A stretch of 20,997 nt of DNA from an uncultured Bacilli bacterium (GCA_944364005.1 CALVVW010000024.1:1-20997), one strand, 5' to 3'. Counted from the first letter of the stretch, positions 1-7,754 are shown. Numbers and translations: made by a program. Notes: generated by a model from the sequence alone, not told the origin.

Positions 1-693
1 GGACCATTAGATTTATTACTTCATTTAATTAAAGAAAATAAAATGGATATTATGAATATAGAAATAGAAAAAATTACAGAACAATATATTCATTATTTAA
101 ATGAACAAGAAAAAATGAATCTAGAAATTGCCAGTGAATACTTAGTAATGGCTTCTGAATTAATAGAATTAAAATCAAAGTTATTACTTCCTAATCCTAA
201 AGTAGAAGAAACAGAAGAAGAACAAATAGACCCTAGAGAAGAATTAGTAAATAGATTATTAGAATATCAAGCCTATAAAGAAATTACAAAAGTGTTAAAG
301 GAGAAAGAAGAATTAAGAAAAGAGATTTATACGAAGTCTCCAGAAAATATTAAAAACTATATTGAAGAAGATACAAAATTATCATCAGATATTACTCTAG
401 ATGATTTAGTAGAAGCATTTAAAAAATACTTAGAGAGGAAAAAGGAATCTAGACCATTAAAAACAAAGGTAACAACGAATGAAATTAGTGTCTCTTCTAG
501 AAGATTAGAAATTAAAAGTATATTAAAAAAGAAACCAAAAGTTTCTTTCTTTGAACTATTCCCAGTATTGAATAAAGAATATATAGTCGCAACTTTTCTA
601 GCAATATTAGAAATGGCTAAAAACAAAGAATTAAAAATTACCCAGAATAAAAATTTTGATGATATTATATGTGAGGTGCAGGATGAAAAATAA
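1..693 (+). CDS. scpA: Segregation and condensation protein A, 5' truncated by window edge
   Basis: ScpA is the kleisin subunit of the bacterial SMC-ScpAB condensin; it bridges the SMC heads and recruits ScpB dimers in chromosome organisation and segregation. The frame is open from base 1, and its first codons read GPLDLLLHLIKENKMDI, the conserved N-terminal signature of the family, so the true start lies upstream and only roughly 15-20 residues are missing. The ATG at 43 lies inside this motif and is not the start. An acidic linker (EETEEEQIDPRE) and a C-terminal winged-helix-like end (KPKVSFFELFPV...VATFLAILEMAK) match the family. 230 codons are present. The stop overlaps scpB by 11 nt, the usual coupled arrangement. 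The identification is firm. Confidence 0.96.
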   Translation, partial: GPLDLLLHLIKENKMDIMNIEIEKITEQYIHYLNEQEKMNLEIASEYLVMASELIELKSKLLLPNPKVEETEEEQIDPREELVNRLLEYQAYKEITKVLKEKEELRKEIYTKSPENIKNYIEEDTKLSSDITLDDLVEAFKKYLERKKESRPLKTKVTTNEISVSSRRLEIKSILKKKPKVSFFELFPVLNKEYIVATFLAILEMAKNKELKITQNKNFDDIICEVQDEK

Positions 694-1276
694 AGCAGTA
701 TTAGAAGGATTATTATTTGTAGTAGGAGAAGATGGATTAACTCTAGATCAAATAGAAGAAGTGTTAGGGTTAAAGGAAGAGGAAGTAAAAGAACTAGTAA
801 ATGAATTAAAACATAGTTATGAAAATGAAGATAGAGGACTGAGAATCGATTTTTTAGGAAATAGATTAAAGTTAACTACCAAATTTGAACATAGACAATA
901 TTATCAAAAATTATTAGAAAATCCAGAGACGAATACATTAAGTCAAGCAGCTTTAGAAACTCTAGCAATCATTGCTTATAATGAACCGATTACTAGAATG
1001 CAAATAGATAAACTAAGAGGAGTAGGAAGCAGTCAAATGATTAGAAAATTAGTGGCAAAAGGATTAGTAAAAGAGTCTGGTAGAAGTGATTTACCAGGAA
1101 GACCCATTCTTTATGAAACAACAAATGATTTTCTAGATTATTTCGGATTAAGTAATATTAAAGAATTACCTGATATGGAAAAATATATTGAAGCAAGCGA
1201 AACAGAAACAGAAGAAGAAAAAGATTTATATACATCAAAATATAAAGAAGAAAAAATAATCAATGATGCTATATAA
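683..1276 (+). CDS. scpB: Segregation and condensation protein B
   Basis: ScpB is the tandem winged-helix partner of ScpA in the SMC complex. The hallmark blocks are visible: LSQAALETLAIIAYNEPITR, then a RGVGSSQMIRKL segment, then GRPILYETTNDFLDYFGL and a closing KELP. The start is taken as the ATG at 683: it gives MKNKAVLEGLLFV, the expected N-terminus, it follows a GAGGTG site at 673-678, and it gives 197 aa, the usual family length. An ATG at 656 would add nine residues lying inside scpA. Translation is probably coupled to scpA through the 11-nt overlap. The C-terminal 30 residues are acidic and lysine-rich, as is common in the family. Confidence 0.96.
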   Translation: MKNKAVLEGLLFVVGEDGLTLDQIEEVLGLKEEEVKELVNELKHSYENEDRGLRIDFLGNRLKLTTKFEHRQYYQKLLENPETNTLSQAALETLAIIAYNEPITRMQIDKLRGVGSSQMIRKLVAKGLVKESGRSDLPGRPILYETTNDFLDYFGLSNIKELPDMEKYIEASETETEEEKDLYTSKYKEEKIINDAI

Positions 1277-1380
1277 AAGAAAAGATTAGAAGAAGTGTTA
1301 AGCATTTTTCCTAGAAATACAAATCTATTCATGGAATATGTCTTGTCACTAAAAGTTAGAATTTTAGATAAAAAAATAAT

Positions 1381-1418
1381 AAAAGATCTAATGCTTTTTA
1401 CCAGCACTAGGTCTTTTT
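1381..1418. terminator. Convergent bidirectional terminator
   Basis: The arms at 1381-1394 and 1404-1417 pair over 14 positions with one mismatch and one wobble. A T-run follows on the plus strand and another (from the A-run at 1374-1380) on the minus strand. It lies between scpB and the converging minus-strand gene, and overlaps the last ~30 bases and TAG stop of the latter. Confidence 0.7.
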
Positions 1419-1849
1419 AACATTTCTTCATAAACCTCTCCAATACTTATTTCTTCTTCCTTATTAACATCATGAAAATCAACTTTTAAAATATGCATAG
1501 TATATTGAGAAGATATAGTAGAATATAAATCAATTACAGTAGGTAACTGGGAATCAGTTAACTGCTCTAAAGAATTAATAAATAAATGACCATCTAAAAA
1601 TTCCCTATTGCCAGAAGTACATCCTTGGTAAGGAAGAATTTGAAAGTCATTTAATAAAATACCACATAAAATAGGAAGATTATCTTCTTTATCAATATTA
1701 TCTACAGACATACCAATTTTCGCATATTCTTGTTTAATAATTCTTTGAAAGAAAGTAGAATGTTTATCTTCTCCTTCTTTCATCGTTTCAATACTTCCAT
1801 CACGCATAATAACAAGTCCGGGAATAAAAGGATTAATATTATCTTTCAT
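1388..1849 (-). CDS. Hypothetical protein, 153 aa
   Basis: No family is recognised. The protein is soluble, with no signal peptide or membrane segment. It opens MKDNINPFIPGLVIMRDGS and has a mixed alpha/beta look, with two cysteines (one in PILCGILLNDF, one in QGCTSGN) and a basic tail. The start is supported by a GGTGAT site 6-7 nt upstream and by an extended -10 element (TGGTATAAT on the minus strand, 1865-1873) about 15-25 nt above that. It converges on scpB and diverges from tRNA-Leu. The stop codon sits in the shared terminator stem. It may be lineage-specific. It is probably a real gene, since it has its own promoter, ribosome site and terminator. Confidence 0.75.
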   Translation of the reverse strand: MKDNINPFIPGLVIMRDGSIETMKEGEDKHSTFFQRIIKQEYAKIGMSVDNIDKEDNLPILCGILLNDFQILPYQGCTSGNREFLDGHLFINSLEQLTDSQLPTVIDLYSTISSQYTMHILKVDFHDVNKEEEISIGEVYEEMLKRPSAGKKH

Positions 1850-1864
1850 AAAATCACCATATTA

Positions 1865-1873
1865 ATTATACCA
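1865..1873 (-). promoter_or_regulatory. Extended -10 promoter element for the 153-aa gene
   Basis: On the minus strand this reads TGGTATAAT, a perfect extended -10 (TGnTATAAT). No convincing -35 lies 16-18 nt upstream; the upstream DNA is T-rich. It is the mirror image of the tRNA-Leu -10 at 1912-1920. Confidence 0.65.
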
Positions 1874-1911
1874 AAAAAAATATAAAAAAAACTAGCAATT
1901 AAAAAAATATA

Positions 1912-1920
1912 TGGTATAAT
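1912..1920 (+). promoter_or_regulatory. Extended -10 promoter element of tRNA-Leu
   Basis: TGGTATAAT, a perfect extended -10, ends 12 nt before the tRNA 5' end, so transcription would start only a few bases upstream of the mature tRNA. No clear -35 is visible. Confidence 0.75.
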
Positions 1921-1932
1921 CTATTATGTAAT

Positions 1933-2019
1933 GCCTGCGTGGCGGAATTGGTAGACGCGCTGGACTCAAAATCCAGTGTTAGCGATAACGTGTCGGTTCG
2001 AGTCCGACCGCAGGCACCA
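1933..2019 (+). tRNA. tRNA-Leu (anticodon CAA)
   Basis: It folds as a class II tRNA. The acceptor arm GCCTGCG pairs with CGCAGGC, followed by discriminator A and an encoded CCA at 2017-2019. The D-arm segment is TGGCGGAATTGGTAGACGCG. The anticodon stem CTGGA/TCCAG encloses the loop CTCAAAA, which places CAA at the anticodon and reads UUG. A long variable arm (TGTTAGCGATAACG) and the T-loop GGTTCGAGTCC complete it. The long variable arm and anticodon both specify leucine. Confidence 0.97.
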
Positions 2020-2029
2020 GATTGATACT

Positions 2030-2056
2030 AAACTCGAACATTTAGTTTCGAGTTTT
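2030..2056 (+). terminator. Terminator of tRNA-Leu
   Basis: A perfect 9-bp stem (AAACTCGAA/TTCGAGTTT) with an 8-nt loop ends in a short T-run, 10 nt after the tRNA CCA. Confidence 0.85.
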
Positions 2057-2154
2057 AATATGCATAAATTTACTATAAAAAACTAACAAATATGTAATAA
2101 CCACTTGCTTTTTTTTTTAAACAACTTAATATAACAAACGAATTAGGAGCACAA

Positions 2155-2901
2155 ATGATGAAAATAATATTACTCAAGATTACAAATTGAATTAACAAGA
2201 AGATGTAATCAAAGTTGTACACATTGTTGTAGAGGAGAAGCACAAAATTTAGATTTAACTGAAGACATTGTTAATGCGTTTTTTGAAAAAATGATATTTA
2301 TTATATAGAAACTTTACTATTTTCTAGTGGAGAACCTACTTTAAATGGTAAAATGCTTGAATATATTGTAGATAAAATAATAAAAAAGGAAATTATTGTT
2401 AATATGTTTATGTTTGGTATAAATGGTCTATCATATAGTGAAGAATTAGTAAATGGACTAAATAAATTAAAAGATTACATTATATTGAAAAGTAAACCAA
2501 GAAGCTAGTGCCAGGACTTTTTATGATTTCTCAAGATTAATTTCATAAAGAAACAGACCCTAAAGTAATAGAAAAATTAAAAAATTATCCTACTTTTCGC
2601 CTATTGATATCAAATGAGAGAAGAAAAATTTTTACCATATGGTAGGGCTTTAGAAAATGGTTTAAGTAAAAAGAAACAAGATTTTAGTACATTAATTAAC
2701 CATGAAAATAGTTTTAAAATTGAAAACAAAACTTATTTAGTAATTAATTATCAATATATATCAGCAAATGAAAATATCGTAAATGATGGTTGTCAATCTT
2801 ATGATTAAATCGATGAATATGCTTTGGGAAATGTCAAAAATCAATCTATTAAAGAAACTTATACAAAAGGATTAGCAAAAAAATTAGTGTTAAAATATTA
2901 A
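2155..2901 (+). pseudogene. Decayed radical SAM protein gene
   Basis: Pieces of one radical SAM enzyme are spread over different frames. After a good AGGAG site (2145-2149) and ATG at 2155, the first frame stops within about 12 codons. A second frame then encodes LQIELTRRCNQSCTHCCRGE, with the CX3CX2C iron-sulfur cluster motif at 2204-2227, and stops near 2307. A third frame continues with YYIETLLFSSGEPTLNGKML, which carries the SAM-binding GEP-type motif, to a TAG at 2506. The tail lies in the frame starting near 2614: it encodes INYQYISANENIVNDGCQSY D, a TAA at 2806, then IDEYALGNVKN to a final TAA at 2901. That tail resembles the NG-x-V-x-DGC-x-SYD-x-IDEY-x-LGNV ending seen in radical SAM proteins. 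At least three frame changes or nonsense codons make a functional product unlikely. The substrate cannot be inferred. Confidence 0.85.
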
Positions 2902-3188
2902 ACAATTAATTATATAAAATTATGAAAGGAATACTCATAATTAAGTGTAATTAATCCTTGTCCTTATAAGCTATAAATAGCAATATTAATTTTCATCAGA
3001 AAAGTTTTGGATAACCATCACAATGATACCAGTTATACCTATAAAATTCTTGAAAATCAAGGTTTTTTATTTTTATTCTCAAAATTACTCCAAAGTATGA
3101 AATTTGAAAAAGAAATAATAGGATTAAAATACAAAAAATAATAATTAGTAATAGTTATGAAATAGGATAAGATAATAATAAAATTTAA
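2902..3188. other. Intergenic stretch without a gene
   Basis: No open frame here has a ribosome site or recognisable product. The only structure seen is a short hairpin, CTTGA-AAA-TCAAG at 3050-3062, followed by a GGT6 run, which could be a weak plus-strand terminator for the decayed upstream gene. The remainder is A/T-rich and may be further gene debris. Confidence 0.5.
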
Positions 3189-3218
3189 TTGACAAAATGT
3201 ATAAACGTTGTATATACT
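3189..3218 (+). promoter_or_regulatory. mazEF promoter with possible MazE operator
   Basis: A consensus -35 TTGACA (3189-3194) and a -10 TATACT (3213-3218) are separated by 18 nt. Inside the spacer, TGTATA occurs twice (3198-3203 and 3209-3214), 11 bp apart, and brackets the palindrome AACGTT. Toxin-antitoxin operons of this kind are normally repressed by the antitoxin at their own promoter, so this is the best candidate operator. The AAAGGAG site for mazE is at 3225-3231. Confidence 0.7.
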
Positions 3219-3240
3219 AAGATAAAAGGAGTGGATATGT

Positions 3241-3483
3241 ATGGAAGTAAGAATTCAAAAATGGGGAAATTCTTCTGGAATTAGAATCCCAAGTAGTATA
3301 TTGAAAAATTTAAATATTAAAACAAATGATATATTAAATATAAATCAAGAAGATGATAAAATAATTATTAGTATTCCTAAAAAAAAGAAGATATCCCTAG
3401 AAGATAGATTTAAAGCGTATCATGGTAAAAATTTGGCGAAAGAATTTTCTTGGGATGACAATGTCGGGAGAGAAATATGGTAA
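3241..3483 (+). CDS. mazE: MazE-like antitoxin (AbrB/SpoVT fold)
   Basis: This 80-aa protein is the labile antitoxin expected to bind and inhibit the adjacent MazF and to repress the operon. Residues 1-45 form the swapped-hairpin AbrB DNA-binding domain, with the characteristic VRIQKWGNSSGIRIPSSIL opening. The C-terminal half (KKISLEDRFKAYHGKNLAKEF...WDDNVGREIW) is the acidic/aromatic toxin-binding tail typical of MazE. The ATG at 3241 sits 9 nt after AAAGGAG. An ATG at 3237 is out of frame. The stop overlaps the mazF start by 7 nt, so the two are translationally coupled. It has its own consensus promoter. Confidence 0.92.
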   Translation: MEVRIQKWGNSSGIRIPSSILKNLNIKTNDILNINQEDDKIIISIPKKKKISLEDRFKAYHGKNLAKEFSWDDNVGREIW

Positions 3484-3818
3484 AAAAATATATTCCAAAA
3501 CAAGGCGATGTTGTTTTTTTAGATTTTAATCCTACAATTGGTCATGAGCAAAAAGGATTTAGACCAGCAGTAGTTATCAGTACCAATATCTTTAACATAA
3601 ATACGAAAATGGTGATGGTATGTCCCATCACCTCTAATGAAAAAGAATTTCCAACTCACTATAAGTTAGAAGACACGAAGAATATACATGGATCTGTCTT
3701 ATGTGAACACATAAGAAGTATAGATTATGAGATTAGAAATTTAAAATTTATAGAAAAGTTAAGTAATAATGATTTTATAAGTATAATTACATTATTAAAT
3801 GCATGTATAGAAGAATAA
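3477..3818 (+). CDS. mazF: MazF-family endoribonuclease toxin
   Basis: MazF is a sequence-specific mRNA interferase that cleaves single-stranded RNA when not bound by its antitoxin. The 113-aa protein shows the full family layout: GDVVFLDFNPTIGHEQKGFR followed by PAVVIS (residues 10-35), CPITSN at 49-54 and CEHIRSID near 80. The two residues known to matter for catalysis in the family are present, Arg29 in GFRPAVV and Thr52 in PITS, so the toxin is predicted to be active. It starts inside the mazE stop (7-nt overlap). The cleavage motif cannot be read from sequence. A 7-bp hairpin at 3821-3839 follows without a T-run, so termination here is uncertain. Confidence 0.95.
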   Translation: MVKKYIPKQGDVVFLDFNPTIGHEQKGFRPAVVISTNIFNINTKMVMVCPITSNEKEFPTHYKLEDTKNIHGSVLCEHIRSIDYEIRNLKFIEKLSNNDFISIITLLNACIEE

Positions 3819-3897
3819 ATCTTTGAAAAAAGTTCAAAGCAACCTTGTGCGTGTATTATAAGTAATAATTTGAAAATAATATTAAAGGAGATTAACG

Positions 3898-4632
3898 ATG
3901 AAAAGTATAATTATATATGATTTTGATGGCACACTGACTCCGTATTCTCTACCAAAATTTGAGATATTAGAAAAATGCGGATTACAACATGGAGCATTAA
4001 ACCCTAATTTTTTAGAAATGTCGAAGAACAAAGCTCAAGATGAAAAAGTTGACTTATATACAGCAATATACAGGACTTATTTTGAAATAATCAAAAATGC
4101 TAATTTGTCATTAAGTGATGATAATTTTTGCTTAGGAGCTAATACTGTTATCTATAATAATGGTGTAGTAGATTTTTTGAATTTTTTAAAGGATAATGGT
4201 GTTAGTAATTATTTGCTTAGTTCAGGAATAAAAGTATATTTAGAAAAAACCAATATTGCCCATTTTTTTGAAAAAATTTATGGAACAACATTTATCTATA
4301 ATAGCAATGGTGAGGCTGTTGGAATAGATTATTTAATGAGTGATAAAAATAAAGTGGATGCAATAAAAGATATAGTGAAGATGACTGGAAATAATGAAAA
4401 TGACTGTCAAAATATAATCTACATAGGAGACGGATTTACAGATTATTATGCAATGGAGTATGTAAAAAGGAATGGCGGAACCTCTATTTTTGTATATAAA
4501 AATAAAAATAGTCAGGATTTAAAAAGATTAGAAGAGAAAGATGTGATTAGTTTTAGTACATATGCCGATTTTTCATATGATGGTCAACTTAGTGAATTCA
4601 TAAAAAAATTAGTTCTAAAAAAAAGAAAGTAA
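3898..4632 (+). CDS. HAD-family phosphatase (phosphoserine phosphatase-like)
   Basis: A 244-aa haloacid dehalogenase-superfamily hydrolase with all four motifs. Motif I is DFDGTLT with nucleophile Asp8 and acid/base Asp10. Motif II is LLSSG at 106-110. Motif III lysine lies in DKNK (149-152). Motif IV is GDGFTDYYAM (177-186). The helical insert between motifs I and II (about residues 15-95) is the C1-type cap of subfamily IB, as in SerB-like phosphatases, so the substrate is probably a small phosphomonoester such as phosphoserine, phosphocholine or a nucleotide, but this is not determined. The start follows AAAGGAG (3884-3890) by 7 nt. It stands alone between mazEF and a terminator at 4701-4740. 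Confidence 0.88.
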   Translation: MKSIIIYDFDGTLTPYSLPKFEILEKCGLQHGALNPNFLEMSKNKAQDEKVDLYTAIYRTYFEIIKNANLSLSDDNFCLGANTVIYNNGVVDFLNFLKDNGVSNYLLSSGIKVYLEKTNIAHFFEKIYGTTFIYNSNGEAVGIDYLMSDKNKVDAIKDIVKMTGNNENDCQNIIYIGDGFTDYYAMEYVKRNGGTSIFVYKNKNSQDLKRLEEKDVISFSTYADFSYDGQLSEFIKKLVLKKRK

Positions 4633-4700
4633 ATAGTATTTTGGTATTATTAATCGGTAAAAACTTAAACACTGACAGGATAAAAACATGAAATAAAATG

Positions 4701-4745
4701 AAAACAGTAAAACAACCATTTAACTAAAAAATACTGTTTTTGTTA
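4701..4745 (+). terminator. Probable terminator of the HAD phosphatase gene
   Basis: A 9-bp perfect stem (AAAACAGTA/TACTGTTTT, 4701-4709 with 4732-4740) encloses a 22-nt loop and is followed by TGTTATT. The large loop lowers confidence. The remaining bases 4746-4890 hold only an 8-bp inverted repeat (ATTAGAAA 4745-4752, TTTCTAAT 4772-4779) and no gene. Confidence 0.5.
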
Positions 4746-4890
4746 TTAGAAATTTGATTTAATTTATGGTGTTTCTAATACAAAGAGAGATGAAAATAAC
4801 AAAAGCCAATCAAAAACACGACAAATAATAAGGTTTAACATAGATAATTAAAATCACACCTATTTAAAATAGTTACAAATTAACAAAAAT

Positions 4891-4932
4891 AAAATAGATG
4901 ATTATAATTAAACGATTAATCATCTATTTTTT
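4891..4932. terminator. Strong bidirectional terminator
   Basis: A perfect 14-bp stem (AAAATAGATGATTA 4891-4904 with 4917-4930) has a 12-nt loop and T-runs on both strands. It ends the minus-strand 553-aa gene, whose TAG stop (4924-4926) lies in the stem, and would also stop plus-strand read-through from the HAD gene. Confidence 0.85.
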
Positions 4933-6585
4933 ATCACAACGTAACTTTTTAATTTTGGATTGTTGTTTCTCTTCTAATGCTGGTAGACCTAAAAGTGTGT
5001 TGCTTTCAATTGATAAAATATTATTAATACTGTTAACTTTTTCAAAGTCTATTTTACCAGTATCATCCACTAAAGCATTAATTTCTAAGGAACCAATTTC
5101 ACCTGTAATTGTATTTAAAAACTCACTATCTTCATTATGGACAATTTGGATGAAATTTCCCATGGCATAACATTTGTGTTGGATAGAATCTAGTATTACT
5201 TCACCCTCTGCCTTTTGAAGTATTGTTCTCCATCTGGATTCACCATAACCATCTACAAAATGTTTATAAATACAAAGATAATTATTGACAATAAAATAAC
5301 TAAAACCTTCATGATAGATGTTAAAATTAAATTTGTTATAGTCAAAATGAGAAATGATGACATTAAGATTTTCATCAAAAAAGTCCATTTTTTGCGTTGA
5401 AAGATTTACACCATAACCATAAGGTAAGGAAAGGTGAAAATGGATATAATCATAATCAACATCTCTGATACTACCATTTTCAGCATTTAATAATTGTCTA
5501 TGTTCATTTTCTCCATCAAAGGTTCTGATAACAAACATACGCTCCTTATTACTATCAACACTTTCATAACTATTAGCAGATATGGTTATAACTGGTTCAA
5601 AATCATTGTTATAAAAATGAAAATCTGTTATTTCTGAATCAAGACTATCTTGACCTATATATGTCAAGGGTGTCAAATATGGATAGCTTTCAATACGAAG
5701 ATGGGAGATTGCTTTTCCGGTATTCAAGTTAACAAATAAATGTTTATTTACTTGTTTTCCATCAACTGTATAGGGTAAGCAAAGTTTTAATATATTGGAA
5801 ACAACTTCATAATCAAAAACTTCCTGTAACCCGTCGACAGCTATTTCCCTGGCTAGTTCCAAATCCAGAGTAAACATTTTGATGACTCCTGCCTCCATAA
5901 TAATAAAATATCCATTATGATAGGTAGGTTTCGCAATAATTTCATCATTTTGTTCTATTGTTTTCATATCTAATGTGAAATCTTCATTAACCTTTACAAT
6001 ACACAAATCTTTTTCTTTTTCAATAATTAAATAATTATTACTTATTTCTATCCAACCATCAATATCTTTTAATAGAATTTTACCATCAGCATTTATTACA
6101 CATCTTTTATAATCAAAAAAACTTGTATGAGAATTATGACGTTCTCTAAATACATATAAATTATTTCCTAATGAATTCTCAAACTCATAATCATCTGGAG
6201 CTGGTAAATATTGTTTGGTCTCAATATCATAGATAGTATTATTGCCTCCGCCAATCTTCATAATGACATGCAATGTTCTATCGTCTTGTTTACTTATATG
6301 CCAAGCATTTTCATCTTCAAATAAGACTTCCATAGTATTTAAATCCACAACACACGTTGAGAAGTTCTTTGCCATGACTGCACAAAATTTATCTTCCATA
6401 TGAAATATATTTGATAAATGATAATAATCAGAAACATCATATATCTCTGCACCATTAGTTAATACTTTTTGTCCATTATCTAATCTAAAAAACAAATAAT
6501 CACCAAATTTCTCCATATCGACAATTTTTATATGTTTAAATCCTAATTCTTTATTTGAAGCATTAGCTAATTCATTATTTAACAT
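4924..6585 (-). CDS. Hypothetical 553-aa protein, possible beta-propeller
   Basis: No family is recognised with confidence. It has no signal peptide, membrane helix or sortase motif, so it is likely cytoplasmic. The sequence is dominated by short hydrophobic beta-strands alternating with polar turns. Loose internal repeats have the form strand, D/N-x-x-[TLD]-[GK] turn, strand, for example VVDLNTMEVLFEDEN, VINADGKILLKDIDGW, LFVNLNTGKAISHLRI, FFDENLNVIISHFDY and FLNTITGEIGSLEIN. This pattern suggests a WD/WG-repeat or propeller-like fold. The start follows AAGGGTG by about 6 nt, with a TATAAT at 6610-6615 above it. It is monocistronic, on the opposite strand to its neighbours. A role in protein-protein interaction is possible but unproven. 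Confidence 0.75.
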   Translation of the reverse strand: MLNNELANASNKELGFKHIKIVDMEKFGDYLFFRLDNGQKVLTNGAEIYDVSDYYHLSNIFHMEDKFCAVMAKNFSTCVVDLNTMEVLFEDENAWHISKQDDRTLHVIMKIGGGNNTIYDIETKQYLPAPDDYEFENSLGNNLYVFRERHNSHTSFFDYKRCVINADGKILLKDIDGWIEISNNYLIIEKEKDLCIVKVNEDFTLDMKTIEQNDEIIAKPTYHNGYFIIMEAGVIKMFTLDLELAREIAVDGLQEVFDYEVVSNILKLCLPYTVDGKQVNKHLFVNLNTGKAISHLRIESYPYLTPLTYIGQDSLDSEITDFHFYNNDFEPVITISANSYESVDSNKERMFVIRTFDGENEHRQLLNAENGSIRDVDYDYIHFHLSLPYGYGVNLSTQKMDFFDENLNVIISHFDYNKFNFNIYHEGFSYFIVNNYLCIYKHFVDGYGESRWRTILQKAEGEVILDSIQHKCYAMGNFIQIVHNEDSEFLNTITGEIGSLEINALVDDTGKIDFEKVNSINNILSIESNTLLGLPALEEKQQSKIKKLRCDKK

Positions 6586-6609
6586 AGTATCACCCTTAAA
6601 ATTAAATCT

Positions 6610-6615
6610 ATTATA
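6610..6615 (-). promoter_or_regulatory. -10 box of the 553-aa gene
   Basis: TATAAT on the minus strand, 25 nt upstream of the start codon. It lacks the TG extension and has no clear -35. Confidence 0.45.
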
Positions 6616-6703
6616 TACTAAAACTGTTAAATTTAATATAGTTGTTTATGACTACAAAAAGCATAATTCTATTTATAAAAGGAAAACTATCTGCTAAATT
6701 ATA

Positions 6704-6712
6704 TGTTATAAT
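6704..6712 (+). promoter_or_regulatory. Extended -10 promoter of the nucleotidyltransferase-like gene
   Basis: TGTTATAAT is a perfect extended -10, 22 nt before the ATG at 6735. No good -35 is seen at the expected distance. Confidence 0.65.
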
Positions 6713-6734
6713 CTCCATATAAGGTTGTGAAAAT

Positions 6735-7754
6735 ATGAAAGAAAGAAATGAAAAAAGAGAAGAAACGTTAAAACACCTAGTAACAACTGTAGCAAACGAA
6801 GCTAATATAAAAGAAAAGGAAGTAATAGAAAGAGAAATCGATACGATATCAAAAATGAAAGACCAAGAAGCAATTGATTATATATTAATTACATTAAACA
6901 GATTCTATGAACGAAAAATATTAACAGAAGAGCAAATCTTTTCAAATGCGGAAGATATTTTATCGTTGAGTACAGAAGAATATAAAACGATAGATGATTT
7001 ACTAAATAGACTATTTTGGTTAAAAAGTAGAAACTTTGATCATCAAAATACATCTCTAAGAGAAAATCACGAACTAGTAATAGAAACTTTTGATAAATTA
7101 AATGATTTAATTGAAAATAACTTTGATTGTTTCTATACTGGTGGATTAATGGGATATATTGCCACCAATCAAAGATTAGAAAGATTTCATGGTGACTTAG
7201 ATTTATTTATAAATGAAAATAAATTATTAGAATTAAAAAAGGTAGTAGATGAAAGTAGCGAGTTTACTTTTAAAAGTTCTTTAAAGAAAAAAGGAAAAAC
7301 AGGTCATGAATTTGAAATCGTATGTAAGAATAAACCAATGAGTATAGGATTATTTCTATTTGAAAGAGAATTTGATGACAGTGTTACTCTAAAGTCATAT
7401 TACTATGAAAATGATAAACTATTAGTACAAGAGAGACATTATGATAAAGACTACACAAAGATAGCATTTCCTAAAGTGCCTAGAACCTATCATAATCATT
7501 GTTATCAAATGATGAGTCTAGAAGCAATTTATAATTCTAAAAAAAGAGGACGGATAAAAGATAAATATGATGCTAAAAAAATAGAGCCATATATAGACAA
7601 AGAATTAGAAAAACAACTAGATTTAGCACCTGAAAATCAAGTAATACAAACAAAAACGGTAAATAAAAGTATTGTTTTAGAAATAGAAGGAATGTTACAA
7701 GGAAAAAAGAGGCAAACTAAAAGAGAAGAGGAACATTCACGTAAAAAATTGTAA
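6735..7754 (+). CDS. Nucleotidyltransferase-fold protein
   Basis: This 339-aa soluble protein has a minimal-nucleotidyltransferase signature at residues 133-158: FYTGGLMGYIATNQRLERFH followed by GDLDLFI. The double glycine (136-137), the Arg/His before the acidic pair and Asp154/Asp156 match the GG...R-x-H-x-D-[IL]-D pattern of the LinB/ANT-like and related nucleotidyltransferases. About 110 helical residues precede the domain, and a basic lysine-rich tail ends the protein. The substrate is unknown: it could be a drug-modifying enzyme, a toxin-type AMP-transferase or a housekeeping protein. The start is ATG 6735, with a weak AAGG about 11 nt upstream and an extended -10 promoter. No antitoxin-like partner is seen beside it. 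Confidence 0.75.
   Translation: MKERNEKREETLKHLVTTVANEANIKEKEVIEREIDTISKMKDQEAIDYILITLNRFYERKILTEEQIFSNAEDILSLSTEEYKTIDDLLNRLFWLKSRNFDHQNTSLRENHELVIETFDKLNDLIENNFDCFYTGGLMGYIATNQRLERFHGDLDLFINENKLLELKKVVDESSEFTFKSSLKKKGKTGHEFEIVCKNKPMSIGLFLFEREFDDSVTLKSYYYENDKLLVQERHYDKDYTKIAFPKVPRTYHNHCYQMMSLEAIYNSKKRGRIKDKYDAKKIEPYIDKELEKQLDLAPENQVIQTKTVNKSIVLEIEGMLQGKKRQTKREEEHSRKKL

Noticed and set aside
1277..1420. An open stretch of 47 codons directly in frame after the scpB stop (KKRLEEVLSIFPRN...), which might mean stop-codon readthrough.
   Set aside because: ScpB is already full length at 197 aa, the stretch runs into the terminator and the opposing gene, and its end resembles no family.
2614..2808. 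A possible independent 64-aa gene.
   Set aside because: It has no ribosome site, and its sequence is the C-terminal part of the decayed radical SAM protein, continuing past the stop with IDEYALGNV.
3821..3839. CTTTGAA/TTCAAAG hairpin after mazF as a terminator.
   Set aside because: The stem is only 7 bp and no T-run follows. It is noted in the mazF entry but not called.
4898..5400. Plus-strand frames opposite the 553-aa gene.
   Set aside because: They lack ribosome sites, and the minus-strand gene has start, promoter and terminator. They are antisense shadows.
6735..7754. The nucleotidyltransferase-like protein as the toxin of a MenA/AbiE-type pair.
   Set aside because: No small antitoxin gene lies beside it, and the protein is longer than typical toxins of that class. 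The fold assignment alone does not support a toxin role.
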